Positions 16,993 through 25,577 of a DNA stretch of 64,000 nucleotides are shown here, piece after piece. This stretch comes from Hyalangium versicolor (lineage in GTDB: Bacteria; Myxococcota; Myxococcia; Myxococcales; Myxococcaceae), in NCBI RefSeq assembly GCF_020103695.1, contig NZ_JAHXBF010000004.1, positions 62,001 through 126,000 of the forward strand, written 5' to 3'. A model generated the notes under the pieces. It saw nothing but the letters and a program-made list of their open reading frames with translations, had not been told where the DNA came from and did not search any database. The stretch's first letter is position 1. Each line of letters starts with the position of its first letter. The translations under genes and the position numbers were made by a program.

Positions 16993-19900
16993 GGATCGAT
17001 CAACTCCGAACGAGCCAGGGAGTAGGCCGTCCACGTCACGGGGGACAGCGCGTCATAGGTCCACTGGTCATATTGGAAGCGGGGAATGCGGCTGGTGGTC
17101 AGCTCGGCTCGAAGCACGGCCCCCGTGGGGAGCGTGGCGCGCAGCACTTCCAGCGCTGGAGCCGGCATCGACACCTGCGTCGGTCCTCCCGGCATGATCA
17201 CCGTCCAGCGAGCGCCTCCCGTGGGGCTCCACTCCGAGAGGATGAGCTGCTGCACTTCTGGAGTGGCACCGCCCGCCACACTCCAGGCCACCGTGCCCTC
17301 GAAGAGGTTGCCGCGTGCCGGTGTCGTGAAGGTGTTCAGCGGCAGCATCGGCCCGAGCGTTACCCCCTGCCCCAGCGCTCCAGGCTGGCGGTGATAGAGC
17401 AGACTCTGTGGGTACGCGGTGGTGCCCTGGAGCAGATCCAGGAAGAGGACGCTCGAGCCATCGAGCCGAGGAAAGAAAGGGAACGTGAGCCGAGGCCCCG
17501 GGCCTGTGATGGACGAGAAGAGCCGAGAGCCCGTCCCCCAGTTGGAGGGATGGGGAACGAATCCCTCCGAGCCCAGATCCAGCCACGCGTACACCTGATG
17601 CAATGCGGTGACTCCGTCCACGCTCACCGGACCGTCGACCGTGAGGGGCACCGAAGCATCCAGGTGCATGTCGAGCACCACATCCTGTCCCTCGGCGGCC
17701 CGGGAGTTGGAGGCGCTGATGCCTCGGTGGAGGCCTAGCAGGTATGGCTCGAACTCCGTGCCCTTCACCACCCCCAGCACCACATACACAGCCCGGAAGC
17801 CCGGCCGGGCATGCACGAGGAAGGAGCCTCCGTCCTGGCGCAACTTCCACGTGTCAGCAGTCCGATCCCCTGCTCCCGTGAAAGGTGGGCCTCCCGCAGG
17901 GCTCGATTGGGCGACGAAGACGCGGGCCTCCAGCTGCTCATCCGGCGCCAGCGGTCGAGGAGGCTTGAAGCCGAACACCCGGCCCTTGATGACGGCGGTG
18001 GGGAGTTCCGGCGGATCGCCGGGGTTGATCTCACTTCCGATGCGGTGCAGGTACACCGTCAGATTCTCCGCGCGGATGCCCATCACCGTGATGGCGTCGT
18101 AGCCTTCCTTGAAGGCTGTCACCATCTGCGCTCCGACGAGCCGTGTGTCCGAGAGCGTGAGCTGCCCCCGCGCATCGGTCGTTCCCTGGAACGGCGACGC
18201 GGGATCCGTGCCGAGCATCACCCGCGCTCCGGAGACAGGAGCTCCATAGGAGCCAAACGAGGAATCCAGCACCGTGACGTTGAGCGTCCCCGTAAAGGGA
18301 GCACCCGACAACCCGCCGGCACTGCGCGGGTCGAAGAAGGTGAATCCCTCGGCCAGTACGGCGCGGGCGATTCCTCTCGCCACCGCCACCTCCACGGTTC
18401 CCATGTTCGCGGGAGGCGTGCGGCAGGTGAGCGTATGCGCATCCACTATCTGCACCTCTCGAGCGGGCTGCCCCCCCAGGGTGACGGCCGTGCCCTCTCC
18501 GAAGCCATCGCCCCGAACCGTAACGAGCGTTCCTCCCGCGATGGCGCCTCGCGCGGGCTCCACCTGACCGAGCATGACCGGCGCCTCGTACTGAAAGGCC
18601 GTCGACAGGACAGCCTCGTTCTCCGGATCGTTCGCGGACTGGACGCGGATGTCACTCGCCGGGCCGCTCGCACCGAACGGAGAGGTGAGGCGAAGCTGGT
18701 TTTCACTAGCAATGGAGACTCCTGAGGCCTCGATGGCTCCCACGTATGCCCTGGCGTCTGGAGGGAGATTCACTCCGTCGACCTGCACCTCCGTCCCGCC
18801 CCGAGTCGGCCCGCTCGACGGAGTGGCGGAGGACAGAGACAGCCGGAACGTGTAGCCGTTCACGAGGCTCGCGTTCTCCGTTCCATTCGTCGCGGCCACG
18901 GGGACGACTCGGGGAAGAACGCCTCGTGGGGGCACTGTGACAACGGCCGTGGTGGGTGTCACAGCACCAAGGACCACCTGCTCTCCCCCGAAGCTCACGG
19001 AGAGGCCCGGCTTGTCCAACCCCTGCCCAGTCAAAGTCACGGTGCCGTCCGGGCGCGTCCCCACGTGAGGAAAGACTCCGTACAGCGCGAAGGGCCCGGA
19101 GGCTTCGACGTAGGTAAAGCCTCCACGAGCCGTCCAGGTGTCACGTGGCGTGACGATGCGCACCTCCACGGCTCTGAGCTGGATGCCTGGAGGCGTGATG
19201 GCGGTCATGCGTGTGGGACTCTCCACCGTGAAGGACTCGGCGGGGATGCCTCCGAAGGACACGGCCATGGCGCCCTCAAAACCCTGGCCGGTGAGCACCA
19301 CCGAGGTTCCTCCCTCAAGCGGCCCTGTGAGCGGGGCCAGCTCCGCGATCCGCAGATCCTCCACGTAGCGGTACGCGCGGCGCAGCAAGCCTCCTTCGCC
19401 ATCACCATAGACCCGCACGTCCACGCGGTCCGCCAAGCGGGCCCTGGGCGCGACGACCCTCAGCTCTGTCGACGAAACCCGTGTGACCCTGGGACTCGTC
19501 GTGCCCCCGATGAGCACCTGCGTTCCCTCCGTGAAGCCGGAGCCCACCAGTGTCACCGTGTTGCCGCCCGCCTGGGGTCCTTCCTCTGGAGTGACCGTGC
19601 TCAGGGTGAGGGGCTCGAACCAGGTGAAGCACTCCTCACACGTCGCCAACCCCCGTGGATTCTTCAGGGTGATGATTGCGGCACCAGCGGGACCCGGTGG
19701 GGTCCGCAGATCGATCAAGGTGTCATCGATGATCTGGAAGTCTCGGACCTGCGTCCCGCCTATCTCGAGCACCGTGAGCTTGGCGGCGTCCGTGGTGCTG
19801 TTCGCCACACCCTGTAGGAAGCCGGTACCTCTGACCGTAATCCAGGTGCCTCCACCGCTCTCGCCACGCGCGGGCAGGGCGCCGAGCAGACGCGGAGGAG

Positions 19901-20078
19901 CCAATGCGCCCGCATCCGCACCTCCATCCGCCACGCCCGCGTCCGGCACTCCGGCATCACCAGGCCCCTGCGTCCCTGCATCCTCGTTCGTCCCTGCATC
20001 CGTGCCCGGCGGGCGCCCTCCCCCACAGGCCACGAGCAACACCAGCGCCAGGATTCCGAGCCGCGCAAGGCCACTCAT
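16989..20078 (-). CDS. IPT/TIG-repeat lipoprotein, fourth gene of the lipoprotein operon
   Basis: A 1029-residue lipoprotein (lipobox LVAC, Cys18) with a Gly/Asp/Ala-rich spacer (about 20-65) then six tandem IPT/TIG immunoglobulin-like domains, each starting with a strand like PxxGxxxGGTxVTVxGxGF (LSTVTPEEGPQAGGNTVTLV, IAELAPLTGPLEGGTSVVLT and so on). Next is a carboxypeptidase-regulatory-like domain (GTLNVTVLDSSFGSYGAPVS region), then a ~350-residue C-terminal region with no recognised family. The ATG at 20078 overlaps the upstream stop by 4 bp. TIG domains are typical of adhesive or polysaccharide-binding surface proteins. Role inferred as outer-surface scaffold of a complex made by this operon. 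Confidence 0.87.
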   Translation of the reverse strand: MSGLARLGILALVLLVACGGGRPPGTDAGTNEDAGTQGPGDAGVPDAGVADGGADAGALAPPRLLGALPARGESGGGTWITVRGTGFLQGVANSTTDAAKLTVLEIGGTQVRDFQIIDDTLIDLRTPPGPAGAAIITLKNPRGLATCEECFTWFEPLTLSTVTPEEGPQAGGNTVTLVGSGFTEGTQVLIGGTTSPRVTRVSSTELRVVAPRARLADRVDVRVYGDGEGGLLRRAYRYVEDLRIAELAPLTGPLEGGTSVVLTGQGFEGAMAVSFGGIPAESFTVESPTRMTAITPPGIQLRAVEVRIVTPRDTWTARGGFTYVEASGPFALYGVFPHVGTRPDGTVTLTGQGLDKPGLSVSFGGEQVVLGAVTPTTAVVTVPPRGVLPRVVPVAATNGTENASLVNGYTFRLSLSSATPSSGPTRGGTEVQVDGVNLPPDARAYVGAIEASGVSIASENQLRLTSPFGASGPASDIRVQSANDPENEAVLSTAFQYEAPVMLGQVEPARGAIAGGTLVTVRGDGFGEGTAVTLGGQPAREVQIVDAHTLTCRTPPANMGTVEVAVARGIARAVLAEGFTFFDPRSAGGLSGAPFTGTLNVTVLDSSFGSYGAPVSGARVMLGTDPASPFQGTTDARGQLTLSDTRLVGAQMVTAFKEGYDAITVMGIRAENLTVYLHRIGSEINPGDPPELPTAVIKGRVFGFKPPRPLAPDEQLEARVFVAQSSPAGGPPFTGAGDRTADTWKLRQDGGSFLVHARPGFRAVYVVLGVVKGTEFEPYLLGLHRGISASNSRAAEGQDVVLDMHLDASVPLTVDGPVSVDGVTALHQVYAWLDLGSEGFVPHPSNWGTGSRLFSSITGPGPRLTFPFFPRLDGSSVLFLDLLQGTTAYPQSLLYHRQPGALGQGVTLGPMLPLNTFTTPARGNLFEGTVAWSVAGGATPEVQQLILSEWSPTGGARWTVIMPGGPTQVSMPAPALEVLRATLPTGAVLRAELTTSRIPRFQYDQWTYDALSPVTWTAYSLARSELIDP

Positions 20079-21541
20079 GGGAACTCCACCTGGAAGGTGT
20101 AGCCATTCGTCGTGCGCGCGTCGTCCCCCGTGATTCGCGCGGTCAGGCTCTTTCCTCCCACCGCCGCTGCGGGCAGGGCAACGACCGCCCCCGCCGGCTC
20201 CTCCGAACAGCCCAGCTCCGTTGCTCCTTCCAGGAGACACAGGCGCAGCAAACCGCTCGCTGCAACGTAGTTCGTCAGGGACGCTCTGATCCCTCGCCCT
20301 TCCTGCACGGACACCCTGAAGTGGTCCTGGTCCTGCGGACAGATGACTCCTTCTATCGATGTCCCTGGGACGTACCCTTTCGCCGTGGCCGAAGTGTCGT
20401 TGGGCTCCTGGCGGTCGTCATCACAGGGTGTCCCGCGCGAGAGGAAGAACCCCAGATCGTATCGCTGCGTAGCAGCCGACGTGGAGACTCGAACGGTATA
20501 CAGACCAGGAACAGCCGCCACAAAGGACGCCAGCATCCTCCCAGAGGCGAGCACCCTCCCGCTCGCATCCATGATGGACGTCGAGAAGGAGGGCTCCGCG
20601 AAGGGATCTCCCTCGACGTTCACCCCCAACTGGTCCCCTCGCTGCAAGGCGATGGAGAAGTGGTCCACATCTCCCGTGCACAGGGTCAGATCGAGGTAGC
20701 GACTCGCGCTGACAGGGAAGGCCGCGGCAGGCGAGTCATTGGGCTCCAGGGCGTCCGGCTGGCAGGCCCGAGGCACGCATGCCCCCGTTCCGATGTCGCA
20801 ACGCTGGTCGGAGCCACAGCCCTCATCCGATGTACACGGAGGCAGGCGCTCCAGGCAGGTCCCTGTCGGCACATGGCAGGACAGTGGCACGCGACAGTCC
20901 CGATCCGAATAACACCGCGGCGTGACGACACAGCGACCCGCCGCGTCACATACGAACCCCGAGCCACACTCGCTGCTCTCGACGCACTGGACACAGCGAT
21001 TTTCAGCACAGCGTTCGCCCGAAGCGCAGACCGTGGGAGCCGTGGACTCGGTGCAGCGCGGGACACACGCATGCAGACCCGTGTTGCAGACCTCCTCCGC
21101 ACCACAGTCTGTGTCTCCCAGGCACCCGAGATCCTCTTCGCACACGAGATTCGCACTCTGGCAGCGTTGCCCAGTGGGGCACTCGTCTCGTGTACCCGAA
21201 GGGCACAGCGAGACCGCCGCCCGTGGCTGGCACAGCCCCTGGCGACACCAATCCCCCAGGGTGCACTCCTCGTTGCGCGCGCACTCCGTGCCCCAGCCCT
21301 CACGCAAGGTGCAGGCACGGGCCTCGGCGTCACAGACTTCCTTCAACCGGCACTGTCCGCTCGACTCGCACGGCGCACAGTAATGGTCCTGTGTGCAGAC
21401 CTGACCGTCCGGGCAGTCCTCTCTCCGCTCGCAGGCCTGAGTGGGGACTCCTGCATCCGGCTGCGGCTCCGGCTTCGAGTCCGAGCACGCTCCCCACACG
21501 AGCACGCAAAGCCCCAGCACCCAGGGAACCGTACTCCTCAT
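20075..21541 (-). CDS. Cys-rich lipoprotein with two pre-peptidase C-terminal (PPC) domains, third gene
   Basis: A 488-residue lipoprotein (lipobox WGAC, Cys19). Residues ~35-245 are Cys-rich units (CERREDCPDGQVCTQDHYC and similar, around twelve pairs) like those in the fifth gene. Residues ~250-365 and ~370-488 are two beta-sandwich domains opening with PDALEPNDSPAAA and DDRQEPNDTSATA, the EPND start that marks PPC domains, with the DVDHFSI/DQDHFRV strands. The ATG at 21541 overlaps the upstream stop by 4 bp and places the signal peptide correctly. PPC domains often sit on secreted proteases, but no protease domain is present here. Confidence 0.87.
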   Translation of the reverse strand: MRSTVPWVLGLCVLVWGACSDSKPEPQPDAGVPTQACERREDCPDGQVCTQDHYCAPCESSGQCRLKEVCDAEARACTLREGWGTECARNEECTLGDWCRQGLCQPRAAVSLCPSGTRDECPTGQRCQSANLVCEEDLGCLGDTDCGAEEVCNTGLHACVPRCTESTAPTVCASGERCAENRCVQCVESSECGSGFVCDAAGRCVVTPRCYSDRDCRVPLSCHVPTGTCLERLPPCTSDEGCGSDQRCDIGTGACVPRACQPDALEPNDSPAAAFPVSASRYLDLTLCTGDVDHFSIALQRGDQLGVNVEGDPFAEPSFSTSIMDASGRVLASGRMLASFVAAVPGLYTVRVSTSAATQRYDLGFFLSRGTPCDDDRQEPNDTSATAKGYVPGTSIEGVICPQDQDHFRVSVQEGRGIRASLTNYVAASGLLRLCLLEGATELGCSEEPAGAVVALPAAAVGGKSLTARITGDDARTTNGYTFQVEFP

Positions 21542-22968
21542 GGCACCTCCGTGACGGTGCCCGAGGGCCAGCTCACATCCGCCACGTTCCACGCATCGCC
21601 CTGGTTCGAGAGCATGCGCTGGAACTCCCCCTTCACCACGCCGCGCTCGTACACCCGTACAGTCACCGTGCTCCGAGGATCAACGGCTCCATTCTCACGA
21701 GAGAACACCACGGCGATGCGGTAGCTCCCCTCCACAGGCTCGCCATAGCCGAACACTTCCGGCCCGTAGCCCGTGAGCGCGTCCCGCAGCAGCTCCGGAT
21801 CATCCCGCGTCACTCCGGTGGTGCCCCAGTCCGGGCGGGGGTTTGCATAGTGGCAGTCATCCGGACTGCTCCCGAGCACCGCTCCCGGCGCACGCAGCAC
21901 ATGCAGGTCCATGTCCGTGGTGGCGTGGTCCCAGAACATCTCCACCAGGAGCTGCTGCGCGGGGGCCGCCACCACTCGCGCCCGGGCCGGCATTACGCTC
22001 CGCGCCCCCGCCGCATCCGTGACGTTCAGCTCCACCTCGTACTCTCCAGGCACTGCCGCATCCAACCGCAGCACCGTGCGAGCCGCTGCTGGCTCCGCGA
22101 TGGAGGCCTGGGCTCCCACGGGTCGCGAGCGGAGCACCCATTCATACGCCAGCGGTGCGTCCCCGTCCGGATCCTCCGAGCCCGTTCCATCGAGCACCAC
22201 TTCACGCCCCGGTGCGCTCGTTCCCAACGGAGCGATGATGGCCACGGGCGCGCGGTTCACCGTGCTCAGCAACTCCACCCTCGCCTCCCTTCGTGCTGGA
22301 TCCGTGGTCCGCAGGAGCACGCCCCCGCTCATGGCCCCCGAAGCTCCGGACGGCACCGTGCACCGCACGGTGAGCTGAACCTCGCTGCCCAGGTCGACCA
22401 GCGCCGGAGTCCTCACCGAGCCCACGAGGCTGAAGGCCGGGCTCGTGCCCGTCACCAACTCCAATTCCTCCAGCAAGAGAGCCGCCGTCCCTCCCGCGCG
22501 CACCGAGAACGAGCGGACCATGGACTGCCCCTCCGCCACCCTGCCAAAGTCGACGACTCCGGGCGCCAACTCCAACACCGCCGCCGTCCGCCCTTCCCCC
22601 GTGAGCGCCACCTCCACCACTCCGGGCGCCACATCATCCGTCTCGATCACCAGGGTGGCCTGGTACGCCTCCTCGGCAGGAGGAACGAAGGCCACCTGGA
22701 TCGCCTCCTGCCCGCCTGCCGCCACGCTCTCCGGTGCTGATACCACTCGGAAGGGACTGTCCTGCTCCTCGATCCGAACCCCGGACACGCGCAGCGCGGC
22801 ACGGCCCGCATTGGAAAGAGGAACCTCTCCTGTGGCCTCACGCCAAACCGGCACCGCGCCCAGCTCCAGCTTCGCCGGGGGTACCACCAGCCGCGGCCGC
22901 ACCTGACTGGCCACATCTCCGCCACATGCCACGCACAGCAGCACCAGACCGAGCCACAGCCACCTCAC
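21538..22968 (-). CDS. choice-of-anchor/PKD-domain lipoprotein, second gene
   Basis: A 476-residue lipoprotein (lipobox CVAC, Cys15). Two ASPM/SPD-2-Hydin-like (choice-of-anchor D) beta domains cover about 25-240 (KLELGAVPVWREATGEVPLS and GVVDFGRVAEGQSMVRSF). A PKD-like domain follows (PVAIIAPLGTSAPGREVVLD, DGTGSEDPDGDAPLAYEWVL). The C-terminal ~140 residues contain FWDHATTDMDLHVLRAPGA and an aspartate-rich DDPELLRDAL segment, similar to the DxDLHV family of calcium-dependent surface domains. The start ATG overlaps the VWA gene stop by 4 bp. Likely an extracellular structural or adhesive protein. Confidence 0.85.
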   Translation of the reverse strand: MRWLWLGLVLLCVACGGDVASQVRPRLVVPPAKLELGAVPVWREATGEVPLSNAGRAALRVSGVRIEEQDSPFRVVSAPESVAAGGQEAIQVAFVPPAEEAYQATLVIETDDVAPGVVEVALTGEGRTAAVLELAPGVVDFGRVAEGQSMVRSFSVRAGGTAALLLEELELVTGTSPAFSLVGSVRTPALVDLGSEVQLTVRCTVPSGASGAMSGGVLLRTTDPARREARVELLSTVNRAPVAIIAPLGTSAPGREVVLDGTGSEDPDGDAPLAYEWVLRSRPVGAQASIAEPAAARTVLRLDAAVPGEYEVELNVTDAAGARSVMPARARVVAAPAQQLLVEMFWDHATTDMDLHVLRAPGAVLGSSPDDCHYANPRPDWGTTGVTRDDPELLRDALTGYGPEVFGYGEPVEGSYRIAVVFSRENGAVDPRSTVTVRVYERGVVKGEFQRMLSNQGDAWNVADVSWPSGTVTEVP

Positions 22969-24071
22969 CTCGCGCCCTCCTCGAAATACCTCACCTCCAC
23001 CCGAGTCCCCAGCCCCGGGACGGACCGGCCCGAGAAAAAGAGCGCGTCCCGATCAGCCTCGTAGCGCCAGCCATCCGGTCCCTCGCGCCGAGGCGTGCAC
23101 ACGGCTTCCAACGCTTCGGCCGGCTTCCCCTCGCACGCTGAGCGGTCCACCGACTCGCAGTCCGCCATGGCCTCCGTCGTCGCACCGCACGGGTAGTACA
23201 CGTGCACCTCGAACGTCTCGGGATCCGGCTCGTGAGACAGCACGAAGGTCCGCCTCAACCCCACGGCGCTCGTCGCCAGTGCGCGCAGTGTGCCCGCGAA
23301 CTCGGCATCGCAGATGCTCCCCACCTCCCCGCCCGTCATCCGCGCCAGCTCCGCATATCGCTGGCCCGGTGTGGCCCCACAGCCATTGGATGGCACATCG
23401 CCGATGATGGCCGAAGCCACCACCGTGCCGTCATTACCAATCCCCTGCGCCTGTTCGAACGCTCGCCAGTACGCGCGCAGCTCATAGGGCGAACGGTCGT
23501 CTTCATCCGTCACGAAGATCAGGTACAGGAACGCCCCGGGACGAAGAAACGGCACGGGGTAGCGCACGCCACAGTCCGCGCGGCATGCCTCCGACTCACA
23601 CCCCGCCTCGCACGCTGCTAGTGCCTCTCTCCATGGCGCCCCCTCCTCCACCTGTCGCTCCAGCACGAGCCGCGCGGCCTCCAGGCCCTCCTCGTACGCA
23701 CTGCCAAGAGTCCCCACCTGCACGTTCCGAGCGAAGGCCGCCTCGAGCTCCGGCGTATCCGGCGTCAGCAGCTCGGGCGTTCCCACCAGCTCGCCCGGCC
23801 GGGCGAAGACGTCCGTGGTGGCGACCGCCAGCCGGAAGTCGATGCTCCCCTGCCGGAACAGCGTGATGAACGCCTGGAAGTTGCGCGCGAGGTTCTCCTG
23901 CCGCGGCGCCATGGAGCCCGAATCGTCCACCACCCACAGCACATCCACCTTCGAGGCAGACCGCTGGGTATAGGTGTCCACTCGCAGCCCGGGAGGGAGC
24001 GCGGGCACGAGGCGCTCGTCCCGGCAGGCGGTGGCGAAGAGCGCCAGGAAGGCAGCGGCGGCACAGCGCAT
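22965..24071 (-). CDS. VWA-domain lipoprotein, first gene of the lipoprotein operon
   Basis: A 368-residue lipoprotein (lipobox ATAC, Cys16). A von Willebrand A domain starts near residue 42 (VDVLWVVDDSGSM) with intact MIDAS residues D49, S51 and S53, so metal-dependent ligand binding is possible. A Cys-rich insert (AACEAGCESEACRADCG) lies in the middle. The C-terminal part holds a second beta-rich segment with CGATTEAMADCESVDRSAC. ATG 24071 is chosen over the longer ORF because the signal peptide begins there. It is the promoter-proximal gene of five lipoprotein genes linked by 4-bp overlaps. It probably binds a protein or matrix ligand at the cell surface. Confidence 0.87.
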   Translation of the reverse strand: MRCAAAAFLALFATACRDERLVPALPPGLRVDTYTQRSASKVDVLWVVDDSGSMAPRQENLARNFQAFITLFRQGSIDFRLAVATTDVFARPGELVGTPELLTPDTPELEAAFARNVQVGTLGSAYEEGLEAARLVLERQVEEGAPWREALAACEAGCESEACRADCGVRYPVPFLRPGAFLYLIFVTDEDDRSPYELRAYWRAFEQAQGIGNDGTVVASAIIGDVPSNGCGATPGQRYAELARMTGGEVGSICDAEFAGTLRALATSAVGLRRTFVLSHEPDPETFEVHVYYPCGATTEAMADCESVDRSACEGKPAEALEAVCTPRREGPDGWRYEADRDALFFSGRSVPGLGTRVEVRYFEEGAR

Positions 24072-24121
24072 GGACGCGCCGCACGTTAGCACCCAGCCGC
24101 GCTCCCGGCAGGCACGGACCC

Positions 24122-24790
24122 TCACTCCGCACTGGAACGCTTCGAACGGATCCACTCCGCAAGCCGCTCAGGCTCGGGCACGTCTCTCAGCGTGAGGGAC
24201 TGCCCCCGCGCCTCTCCTCTCTTCGGCTTGCAACGGACCACCACGGAGCCCAGGCCCCGCCGATGCTGGCTGTAGGAGACTCGCACCTCGGCGTCGAGCA
24301 CGTCCGCGTAAGCGATGAAGACAGGTGGCACTCCCTCGACGTTCTCTTCCAAGGCGCGCTCTCCGAAATGCCATCTCGGGCGCCTGCGCCAGCGCTCGAC
24401 GACGGGATTCAGCATCCAGAGCACCAGAATCAGGGTGAAGAACCCCGCCTCCAGCACCCTCTCTCTTCTCGCCAGGGCGACGCTTGTCCCGATCAGGAGC
24501 AGGATGGGCACGACCTCCCGGTCGATGCGCTGCCGCGAGAACCACGGCCGCAGCTCGAAGGGAGTCGTCAGCCGCCCTGGCAGCCGAGGCGGCTTCCTGG
24601 GCCCTTTCTTCATCCCCTCCAGTTCCCCGAGCAGCTTCTCTCGCTCGGCCTGGAGCTCCTTCAGCCGCCCCCGAAGCTCGGCACGCTCGCGCGGCAGGGC
24701 ACCCAATGCCTGTTGCGCCACGCGCAGCTCGTCCCGGGTCGACTCCAGAGCCTGGGCCACCGCAGGCTCGATGAAACGCTCACCCGACAT
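24122..24790 (-). CDS. coiled-coil, two-helix membrane protein (paralogue of next gene)
   Basis: A 222-residue protein. Residues ~10-80 form a coiled coil rich in Leu/Glu/Arg (ELRGRLKELQAEREKLLGEL). Two hydrophobic segments follow (about 105-122 and 127-145: VPILLLIGTSVALA and GFFTLILVLWML). The C-terminal ~80 residues are beta-rich and could be a PH-like domain, ending EPERLAEWIRSKRSS. Layout, length and the final amphipathic helix match the upstream neighbour, so the two are paralogues. ATG 24790 overlaps that neighbour by 11 bp, giving coupled translation. The gene ends 50 bp before the lipoprotein operon and may be its upstream companion. No function known. Confidence 0.72.
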   Translation of the reverse strand: MSGERFIEPAVAQALESTRDELRVAQQALGALPRERAELRGRLKELQAEREKLLGELEGMKKGPRKPPRLPGRLTTPFELRPWFSRQRIDREVVPILLLIGTSVALARRERVLEAGFFTLILVLWMLNPVVERWRRRPRWHFGERALEENVEGVPPVFIAYADVLDAEVRVSYSQHRRGLGSVVVRCKPKRGEARGQSLTLRDVPEPERLAEWIRSKRSSAE

Positions 24791-25511
24791 GCGCGCCTGC
24801 CTTCTGCTCCTCCAGCCACGCCGCCAAACGCTTCGGCTCATCGAGCAGAGGAATGTCGATGACCCGGTTCGAGAACCCCCTCGCCTTGCCGAGAGAAGTG
24901 GGGACCGCCGGCGTCCAGGTGACTCGCACGGTGCCGAAGCCGAAGAGCCGCTCCAGCCAGCCCTGCCTCACCTCGACCTGCTGGAGCTCCGCGTAGAGCA
25001 CCTTGCCACTCCCCTCCGCCAGGTCCACCGGGAAGAACCCCTGCTCATCGAAACTCCAGGCGCGGCGCCCATCGTCGTCCTCATGCCCCTGCATGAAGTA
25101 GATCAGCCCGAAGCTGAAGAGCACGTAACCCGCGATCAAGAAGAGCGAGTACTCGTTCGCCTTGTGCAGCCGCCCCGCCACGTACGCGAAGGGGAGCAGC
25201 GTCGGCAGAACGGTCCGGAACGAGTAGCGCAACCGTCCGTAGGCCGTCCTTCTCGAAGGGCTCACGAGGAAAGGCGAAACGAGCTGCTCGGGCAAGGACG
25301 GCGCCGGCTGCTTCCACTCTCCACGGGCCTCGTCCACCGTGTCGCGCAGCGAGCGGACCTCCCGCTCCAGCTGTTCCACCTGCAAGGCCAGCTCCGCGTT
25401 CTCGCGCGGCAGCGTCTCTCGATGGCCACGGACCTCTCGCAGCTCCTGCTGGAGCCGCTCCAGCTCGTCTCGCTCGGAGCGGCCCGGCTCCGGTCGTGTC
25501 AGGGTCCCCAC
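24780..25511 (-). CDS. coiled-coil, two-helix membrane protein
   Basis: A 243-residue protein starting at GTG 25511. Residues ~10-65 form a coiled coil (ELERLQQELREVRGHRETL, LALQVEQLEREVRSLRDTV). Two hydrophobic helices lie about 100-115 and 122-142 (VLPTLLPFAYVAG; YSLFLIAGYVLFSFGLIYFM). The C-terminal domain (about 155-235) has a WSFDEQGFF strand, a VEVRQGWLERLFGFGTVRVT segment close in style to bacterial PH (YdbT/DUF304-like) domains, and ends with DEPKRLAAWLEEQK, like its paralogue. Predicted as an inner-membrane protein with a cytoplasmic coiled coil; the pair probably form hetero-oligomers. Role unknown. Confidence 0.72.
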   Translation of the reverse strand: MGTLTRPEPGRSERDELERLQQELREVRGHRETLPRENAELALQVEQLEREVRSLRDTVDEARGEWKQPAPSLPEQLVSPFLVSPSRRTAYGRLRYSFRTVLPTLLPFAYVAGRLHKANEYSLFLIAGYVLFSFGLIYFMQGHEDDDGRRAWSFDEQGFFPVDLAEGSGKVLYAELQQVEVRQGWLERLFGFGTVRVTWTPAVPTSLGKARGFSNRVIDIPLLDEPKRLAAWLEEQKAGAHVG

Positions 25512-25577
25512 CCCGGCGACGCTAGCAGAGCAGCCCGGAGCGGCTCCATGGCCGCCCCAGGTCCTCTCGGGGAGGCA

